Source: Caldilineaceae bacterium (lineage in GTDB: Bacteria; Chloroflexota; Anaerolineae; Caldilineales; Caldilineaceae). Taken from it: DNA of 5,452 bases. Shown here in pieces: positions 1-5,452 of the stretch. The stretch is taken from NCBI GenBank assembly GCA_012032975.1, contig JAAUPU010000269.1, positions 1 through 5,452 on the forward strand. Direction: 5' to 3'. The notes under the pieces are model-generated. The model did no database searches. It was not told where the DNA came from and was given only the letters and a program-made list of their open reading frames with translations. How positions within the stretch are numbered: position 1 is the first letter of the stretch; every line of letters begins with the position of its first letter. The position numbers were made by a program, and so were the translations under genes.

Positions 1-849
1 TGAACAGGCATCTGCTCTTGGGAGCGAAGGGTCAATTGGCGAGTGCGCAGCATCACGACCGCAGGATCGTTGGTGTGTGCGCCTTCAGCGCTTTGGGCAG
101 CAGACCGAGAATTCGCCACCGCGAGACATTGTCGAGTATGCCAATGTCCAGCAGTCCGTCGTCCAGCAGTGCGTCGGGCGTGAGGTAGAAACCACCCCCC
201 GTGCGCGGACTGTTGCCAACCGTCACCAATAAAACGCGCTGCGAGTGGTGTTGAAGCCGCCCCCCCTCGTCTTCCCAAGACATTTCTACCTGTGGAGCGT
301 GATAACTGCGCAACGACTTGAGAGCAGCCACGACATAGAGCGAGACGCCGCTTAGCCATTTGACGCTGTAGCTTTCAAGAGTGACATGGGCTTCGAATCC
401 CACCCCCATGTTGTTGTCAAAATAGCGGTCACGCTGGATGTCCGGGCCGACGATCTTGGCGTAGCCGAGGTCCACGCGGCGGGTGCGACCCCGGCCAATC
501 AGTTGGGCCGCCTCGAAGAGGTTGCGCTGGCAGCCGATGATGTCGGCAAAATCGTTGCCGGTGCCGAGGGGCAGGATGCCCAGTTTGCCGACCGTTTCGC
601 CCGCCGGCGTGGCGCGCGCCAGCCCATTCATGACTTCACTGATGGTGCCATCTCCGCCGGCAGCTACCACCGTTTCATATCCACCTGCGCGCGCGTCTGG
701 GCCAATTCGATGGCATGGCCGACCGCGTTTGTCTCTTCCAACTCGAAAGGAACGCCGGCGGCCTGCAAAGCCTGGTGTATCAAGTCGCGAGATTGGCCGC
801 CACCGCCGCGGCCCGAATATGGATTTAGAATCACCTTGACAGGTTGCAT
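1..849 (-). CDS. YegS/DagK-family lipid (diacylglycerol) kinase, 3' partial, two apparent frameshifts
   Basis: This family phosphorylates diacylglycerol or related lipids with ATP at the inner face of the membrane. About 283 residues are visible once two frame breaks are bridged. Seen in order: an N-terminal NPYSGRGGGG glycine-rich loop (residues 9-18), the family's GGDGT nucleotide-binding motif (65-69), LPLGTGNDFA (93-102), and FDNNMGVGFEAHV, which opens the C-terminal half. The ATG at 849 is fixed by an in-frame TGA 18 nt upstream; no clear Shine-Dalgarno precedes it. The first break is at the GG at 684-685, just before the segment leading into GGDGT. The second is at the GG at 82-83; beyond it the other frame reads HTNDPAVVMLRTRQL and stays open to the window edge. 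Adding one G at each site gives a continuous protein close to the usual 290-310 residues. The family call is firm; the exact lipid substrate is not knowable from sequence. The gene could be a true pseudogene, but sequencing error is more likely. Confidence 0.85.
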
Positions 850-887
850 ATCGACGTCGTGTTCTCAACAGTCCGAAACGCTGACCC

Positions 888-901
888 TGATCGACCGATC
901 A
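888..901. repeat. 14-bp perfect palindrome (6-bp arms, 2-bp spacer) in the kinase leader
   Basis: TGATCG (888-893) and CGATCA (896-901) are exact inverted repeats separated by AC. The site lies about 40 nt upstream of the kinase start codon, within the probable untranslated leader. It could be a regulator half-site pair or a small hairpin. A partial echo, CCCTGGTCGATT, occurs at 946-957 against CCCTGATCGACC at 885-896. Function is not established. Confidence 0.3.
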
Positions 902-987
902 CCTGTCCAAGCCACCCTGAGTGAGTGGGCTTTGGGTCCGTCAAGCCCTGGTCGATTGTCTCTGGATGCAGTGGAAGATGATGGGTG

Positions 988-1016
988 ATCTTTGCACAGG
1001 AAGCGATCAGTGTCAA
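988..1016 (-). promoter_or_regulatory. Candidate sigma70-like promoter for the lipid kinase
   Basis: On the minus strand a perfect TTGACA (1016-1011) is followed after 17 bp by AAAGAT (993-988), which matches only 3 of 6 bases of the TATAAT consensus. Transcription would start near 981, giving a leader of about 130 nt before the ATG at 849. The -35 box and spacing are good and the -10 is poor, so this is only a plausible site. Confidence 0.3.
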
Positions 1017-1099
1017 TTCATATCTTGATGCTCGAACCGACATGCTCGCCAAAATGCGACACAGAGTGACAGAATGCAACAAACCGCAAGACTCTGTGA

Positions 1100-1111
1100 A
1101 CAACCTGTTGT
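1100..1111. repeat. 12-bp perfect palindrome just upstream of the -35 box
   Basis: ACAAC (1100-1104) and GTTGT (1107-1111) are exact inverted repeats around CT, ending 11 bp before the -35 hexamer of the aminopeptidase promoter. An activator or repressor site would be well placed here. Palindromes of this size also occur by chance, so this is suggestive only. Confidence 0.25.
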
Positions 1112-1122
1112 CTGGGGCAGGC

Positions 1123-1152
1123 TTGTACGTTGCACACGTTTCCCGTTACAAT
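1123..1152 (+). promoter_or_regulatory. Sigma70-like promoter of the aminopeptidase-CBS operon
   Basis: TTGTAC (1123-1128) and TACAAT (1147-1152) are separated by 18 bp. Each box is close to consensus (TTGACA and TATAAT), and the -10 matches 5 of 6. The predicted start is near 1159, leaving a leader of about 88 nt before the ATG at 1247. An ACGT tetranucleotide occurs twice inside the promoter (1127-1130 and 1136-1139), and a 12-bp palindrome lies just upstream at 1100-1111. Confidence 0.5.
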
Positions 1153-1232
1153 GCGTCTACTGTTCATACAATCAGATCCCTGAAACCCGCTGCACAAGCA
1201 AAATTTGCTCTGTACAGGTCGCGACAACAGTT

Positions 1233-1240
1233 GGAAGGAG
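1233..1240 (+). promoter_or_regulatory. Strong Shine-Dalgarno that sets the aminopeptidase start
   Basis: GGAAGGAG sits 6 nt before the ATG at 1247. It decides in favour of this start over the in-frame ATG at 1205, which would add 14 residues not typical of the family and would place the Shine-Dalgarno inside the coding region. Confidence 0.8.
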
Positions 1241-1246
1241 CCGTTG

Positions 1247-2350
1247 ATGACCGATCCGCGAGTTGATCGGCTTGCCGATATTCTGGTCAATTACAGTGCG
1301 GAAGTGCGACCGGGCGATTGGGTGCTGGTCAAGGGAGGCGTGTTGGCGCTGCCCTTGATCGACGAAGTGGTCAAGTATGTTGTGCGCGCCGGCGGCCATC
1401 CATCGGTCACCCTGTTGAGTGATAGCATCGACGAAGTGATCTTACGCGAGGCAAGCGCTGAGCAATTGGGCTGGGTGTCGCCCTTTGAAGAGAAGATGGC
1501 CCGCGACATGGATGTGCGCATCATCATCCGCGCGCCCAGCAACACCCGCTCGCTGACCGGCATGGATCCATCCAGGCAGAACACTTATCAGAATGCACAG
1601 CGGAAATTCTTGCCAACCTATCTGGAACGGACCGCGGCAGGGCAGCATCGTTGGGTCGGCACGCTCTACCCGTGCGACGCGTACGCTCAAGAAGCGGACA
1701 TGAGCTTGCGCGAATACGAGGATTTTGTCTATGCCGCGACCTACGCGGATCAGGCGGATCCGGTTCAACACTGGTGCGCCATTCACGACATGCAACAACG
1801 GCTGATCGACTGGCTGGATGGCAAGCACGCCGTGGTCGTGCGCGGCCCCGACATCGACATGCAGCTTTCCATCGAGGGGCGGACTTTTGTCAACAGTGAT
1901 GGCAAGCGAAATATGCCTAGCGGCGAAATCTACACCGGACCCGTGGAGGAGTCAGTCAATGGCTGGGTGCGCTTCAGCTACCCGGCTATCCGCGGCGGTC
2001 GAGAGGTCAGCGGCGTCGAATTCGAATTCAGTGACGGCAAGGTCGTCACTGCCCGGGCCGAAAAGAACGAAGCCTATTTGCTGGATCAGTTGGAGACAGA
2101 CGATGGCTCGCGCTATCTTGGCGAATTTGCCTTTGGCACCAATTACCAGATCCAGCGTTTCACCAAGAACATCCTCTACGATGAGAAGATCGGCGGTACG
2201 CTGCACATGGCGGTCGGCTCTGGCTATCCAGAGACAGGCAGCCGAAACCGTTCCGCAGTGCATTGGGACTTTATCTGCAATATGCGCCACGACAGCGAAG
2301 TCTGGATCGATGGCGAACTCTTCTACAAAAATGGGAAATTCCAAGTCTAG
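1247..2350 (+). CDS. M29-family metallo-aminopeptidase (AmpS/PepS/aminopeptidase T type)
   Basis: This is a cytoplasmic exopeptidase that removes N-terminal residues from peptides using two divalent metal ions. The protein is 367 residues and intact; many M29 enzymes are about 400-413, so this is one of the shorter forms. The N-terminus (DPRVDRLADILVNYS, then RPGDWVLVKG) is typical of the family. The expected metal ligands are all visible: Glu227 in SGEIYTGP, Glu293 in LGEFAFGTN, His320 in GGTLHMAVGSGYPETG, and the His-x-Asp pair His339/Asp341 in SAVHWDF. The spacing between the two glutamates (66 residues) matches my recollection of characterised AmpS/AmpT enzymes. There is no signal peptide or membrane segment. 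The gene is the first of a two-gene operon behind the promoter at 1123-1152, and the CBS gene starts 14 nt after its stop. Confidence in the family is high; substrate preference is unknown. Confidence 0.95.
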   Translation: MTDPRVDRLADILVNYSAEVRPGDWVLVKGGVLALPLIDEVVKYVVRAGGHPSVTLLSDSIDEVILREASAEQLGWVSPFEEKMARDMDVRIIIRAPSNTRSLTGMDPSRQNTYQNAQRKFLPTYLERTAAGQHRWVGTLYPCDAYAQEADMSLREYEDFVYAATYADQADPVQHWCAIHDMQQRLIDWLDGKHAVVVRGPDIDMQLSIEGRTFVNSDGKRNMPSGEIYTGPVEESVNGWVRFSYPAIRGGREVSGVEFEFSDGKVVTARAEKNEAYLLDQLETDDGSRYLGEFAFGTNYQIQRFTKNILYDEKIGGTLHMAVGSGYPETGSRNRSAVHWDFICNMRHDSEVWIDGELFYKNGKFQV

Positions 2351-2352
2351 CT

Positions 2353-2360
2353 GGGAGAAG
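2353..2360 (+). promoter_or_regulatory. Shine-Dalgarno of the CBS gene
   Basis: GGGAGAAG, with its GGAG core ending 7 nt before the ATG at 2365, lies in the 14-nt gap after the aminopeptidase stop. It supports this ATG as the true start of the CBS gene, rather than the internal GTG at 2466 that opens the second reading frame. Confidence 0.7.
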
Positions 2361-2364
2361 ACAG

Positions 2365-2843
2365 ATGCTGGTTCGCGAGATAATGAGTAGCCCGGCGATC
2401 ACCGTGGGTCCAGAAACGGCGATTCAGGCCGTGGCCCATATCATGAATGAAATCAGATCAGCGGCGTGCCCGTGGTCAGCGCCGCGGGCGCCTTGCTGGG
2501 TATCGTTTCAGAACTCGACCTGATCGCCCGCAACGCGCCGCTACACGAACCCCATTACATCGCGGTTCTTTCAGCCATGATCCCAGTGAGCCTGGAAGAA
2601 CACCGGGAATACAAAGAACAGCTACGCCAGGCGCTGGCCATCAATGCCGAACAGTTGATGAGCAGCGAGGTAGAAACCATCGCACCCGACGCCGACATCG
2701 CCGAGGCGCTGGAGACCATGCTCAACCCGGAAATCACCATGTTGCCCGTGATGGAAAATGGTCAGTTGGTCGGCGTCGTCACGCGGACGGATCTGGTGCG
2801 GCTGATCGAGACGCTGGAAATGGGAATCAGTGGGGACGAGTAG
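2365..2843 (+). CDS. Small tandem CBS-domain protein, one apparent frameshift
   Basis: CBS pairs (Bateman modules) usually bind adenosine nucleotides and act as sensors. The first 29 residues (MLVREIMSSPAITVGPETAI onward to HIMNE) are in one frame; the rest is in the +1 frame from about 2454. Adding one A to AAA at 2450-2452 joins them as HIMNENQISGVPVV, a textbook first CBS motif, and gives 159 residues. CBS1 spans about residues 5-58 and ends in GIVSELDLI. A charged linker of about 40 residues follows. CBS2 spans about 98-151 and ends in GVVTRTDLV. Both carry the S/T-x-x-D signature (Ser49/Asp52 and Thr140/Asp143) associated with ribose-phosphate binding. No effector domain is fused. It is co-transcribed with the aminopeptidase, which may hint at shared control, but its partner is unknown. 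Unrepaired, the gene would give only a truncated protein. Confidence 0.85.
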
Positions 2844-2883
2844 GCAACAGAAGAACTCGCAGCAATTTCTTCGAGGCACTTAC

Positions 2884-2899
2884 GGAGAAGGTCTTTTCC
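2884..2899 (+). terminator. Weak hairpin in the convergent gap, possible terminator
   Basis: In the 84-nt gap between the convergent operons, GGAGAA (2884-2889) can pair with TTTTCC (2894-2899) through a GGTC tetraloop, with one G-U pair. It is followed only by AATTT, not a strong U tract. A second possible stem, GAAGAA (2850-2855) with TTCTTC (2867-2872), has an 11-nt loop. Neither is convincing; one may serve as a terminator for the plus-strand operon. Confidence 0.2.
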
Positions 2900-2927
2900 A
2901 ATTTCCTCCATCACCTTCCCTCTGCTT

Positions 2928-4598
<1,671 letters not shown>

Positions 4599-4601
4599 GG
4601 A

Positions 4602-5201
4602 TTAACCTGCCGGTCGCACGATGCTCTTCCAAGCAAGATTGTTGCGCATGACGGCCAGTTGGCGTCGCTCGTTGGGAAAGAGCGCACCCAGCCGATCCAT
4701 GATATTGATCAGCAATTGAGGCGCCAGCGGGTCGTTCTGACCCAGCAAGACAGGCAAATAGCGCAAACAGACCCGGCCAGCATCGTCGCGATGAAAGGCT
4801 GCGACTTGGTTGTCGTCCAGGCCAATAACCGGGCTGTTGACTGTAGCGGCCAGCGGCGGCACGCCCTGGTGTGCGTCGCCGTTGCCGTCGAACCAGCCAA
4901 GCGCGATGATGCCGACGAGCGTGGCTGTCTCTGCCAGATAGTCCGGCGTGAAGATCTCCAGTTCGTGGCGTGGACTGAGCCGCGGCCCCAAGTTGCCAAA
5001 GTCCGGGTTCATGAGCAGTGTGTTGTAGATCACGCCGACCAACTGGGCGCCAGCGTGTCCATCGTCCAGATCTATGGCTACGAATGCGCCGAATGTATAG
5101 TCGTTGGGCTGGGGCGCGACATCAGTCTCGCCTGCATTGAAGACCTGACAGACGTAGTCGATATGCGCGTTGGACTTGACGATCTTGCCGATTTGGGTCA
5201 T
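4602..5201 (-). CDS. Small HAS-barrel-like protein upstream of HerA, function unknown
   Basis: This 199-residue soluble protein has no signal peptide, membrane segment or Walker motif. I do not recognise it as a named family. Its N-terminal 105 residues follow the same pattern as the HAS-barrel of the adjacent HerA: QIGKIVKSN matches CIGTVKGPG, YTFGAFVAIDLDDG matches HGEFVFYMAHVDGD, LVGVIYN matches IIGRVTG, and a later hydrophobic strand TLVGIIALGWF matches EITVTVLGYHS. The second half is mixed, with PVIGLDDNQVAAFHR, CLRYLPVLLG and a C-terminal helix-rich stretch ending NNLAWKSIVRPAG. The ATG at 5201 lies 19 nt after the preceding gene's stop, and only a weak GAG-type ribosome site is visible. 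HerA starts 3 nt downstream, so the two are almost certainly made together. My inference is a partner or adaptor of the HerA ring; the similarity is judged by eye and is moderate. Confidence 0.65.
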   Translation of the reverse strand: MTQIGKIVKSNAHIDYVCQVFNAGETDVAPQPNDYTFGAFVAIDLDDGHAGAQLVGVIYNTLLMNPDFGNLGPRLSPRHELEIFTPDYLAETATLVGIIALGWFDGNGDAHQGVPPLAATVNSPVIGLDDNQVAAFHRDDAGRVCLRYLPVLLGQNDPLAPQLLINIMDRLGALFPNERRQLAVMRNNLAWKSIVRPAG

Positions 5202-5220
5202 AGATTGGAGAGGCTCTTGA

Positions 5221-5452
5221 TTATTGCTGCACTGTGGTTGGCGCAGCCGCTTCTTCAGCGACTGCGGACGCCGGGATGGGCACGTCCGGCGCGACCAGGT
5301 AGATCGAGCGCCAGGGCTGATATTTGCTGGTCAGGGTATCGGTGCGCTTTGCTCCGTTCTCGATAATCGTGCGTTTCGACGCTGACTGTCATGCCTTTTC
5401 TTGGCCCATTCGACCTGTTTTTGCTGGCCAGAAGCCAACGTCTCATCGACCT
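5221..5452 (-). CDS. C-terminal end of an unidentified protein, 5' partial, one apparent frameshift
   Basis: Only the last 76 or so residues are in the window. From the right edge one frame reads VDETLASGQQKQVEWAKKRH; the second frame reads RTIIENGAKRTDTLTSKY and then QPWRSIYLVAPDVPIPAS, ending in an Ala/Pro/Thr-rich tail and TAA at 5223-5221. They join as SQRRKRTIIENG if one A is added to the AAA at 5376-5374. The joined segment is strongly basic and probably helical at first, then carries a short hydrophobic strand (SIYLVAPDVPIP) and a low-complexity tail. The gene is the upstream member of the HerA operon, 19 nt before the HAS-barrel-like gene. NurA would be the expected neighbour of HerA, but nothing here identifies this piece as NurA, so I leave it unnamed. 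Confidence 0.6.

Larger units (their letters stand above)
850..1246. other. Divergent intergenic region between lipid kinase and aminopeptidase genes
   Basis: This stretch of nearly 400 bases separates two genes read outward. Open frames cross it on both strands, but they are antisense extensions or lack a ribosome site and recognisable protein content. I found no tRNA-like or riboswitch-like fold by eye. It holds a sigma70-like promoter for the aminopeptidase, a weaker candidate for the kinase and two short perfect palindromes, each listed separately. Confidence 0.7.

Noticed and set aside
1..849. Calling the lipid kinase a pseudogene
   Set aside because: Both breaks are single-base losses at GG runs with all family motifs intact on each side. 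The same defect recurs in unrelated genes of the window, so error is more likely.
386..988. Long plus-strand open frame of 200 codons over the lipid kinase
   Set aside because: It is antisense to a clearly recognised kinase, has no family resemblance, and is the sort of open frame expected in GC-rich DNA.
1205..1246. Upstream ATG that would lengthen the aminopeptidase by 14 residues
   Set aside because: A strong GGAAGGAG lies 6 nt before the ATG at 1247, and the family N-terminus begins there.
985..1266. Plus-strand open frame filling the divergent intergenic region
   Set aside because: It has no ribosome site, overlaps the promoter and the aminopeptidase start, and its composition does not look like a protein.
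5255..5446. 63-codon minus-strand open frame at the right edge
   Set aside because: It is in the third frame. The other two frames join at the AAA run at 5374-5376 into a better protein that reaches the stop at 5221.

Overview
The window looks like chromosomal DNA from a GC-rich bacterium. The mix of a short M29 aminopeptidase, a bacterial HerA-type translocase with a HAS-barrel, and a YegS-like lipid kinase fits an Anaerolineae/Caldilineae-type member of Chloroflexota. That placement is a tentative inference from gene content; no marker gene is present. There are no tRNA, rRNA, CRISPR, insertion-sequence or phage signals.

Layout. Positions 1-849 (minus strand) hold most of a YegS/DagK-type lipid kinase whose 3' end lies off the window. 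Positions 850-1246 are a divergent intergenic region with a good sigma70-like promoter facing right, a weaker one facing left, and two small palindromes. Positions 1247-2843 (plus strand) form a two-gene operon: an intact M29 metallo-aminopeptidase with a strong Shine-Dalgarno, then a small tandem-CBS protein 14 nt downstream. Positions 2844-2927 are a short convergent gap. From 2928 to the right edge (minus strand) lies a tight operon read right to left: the C-terminus of an unidentified protein, a 199-residue protein whose N-terminus resembles a HAS-barrel, and a complete 556-residue HerA-family ATPase.

Reading quality is the key caveat. Three of the five genes carry four +/-1 frame breaks: two in the lipid kinase, one in the CBS protein and one in the partial gene at the right edge. 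Each is repaired by adding one base to a run of 2-3 identical bases (GG to GGG, or AAA to AAAA). In every case the repaired protein is a good continuation. This pattern fits homopolymer undercalling in the underlying assembly better than real gene decay. I therefore annotate these as probably functional genes.

Functionally, the left operon is peptide turnover plus a possible nucleotide-sensing CBS module. The right operon is DNA end processing or translocation: HerA normally works with the NurA nuclease, which is not seen here but could lie beyond the right edge. The most interesting feature is the small HAS-barrel-like protein next to HerA, a possible ATPase-less partner or adaptor.
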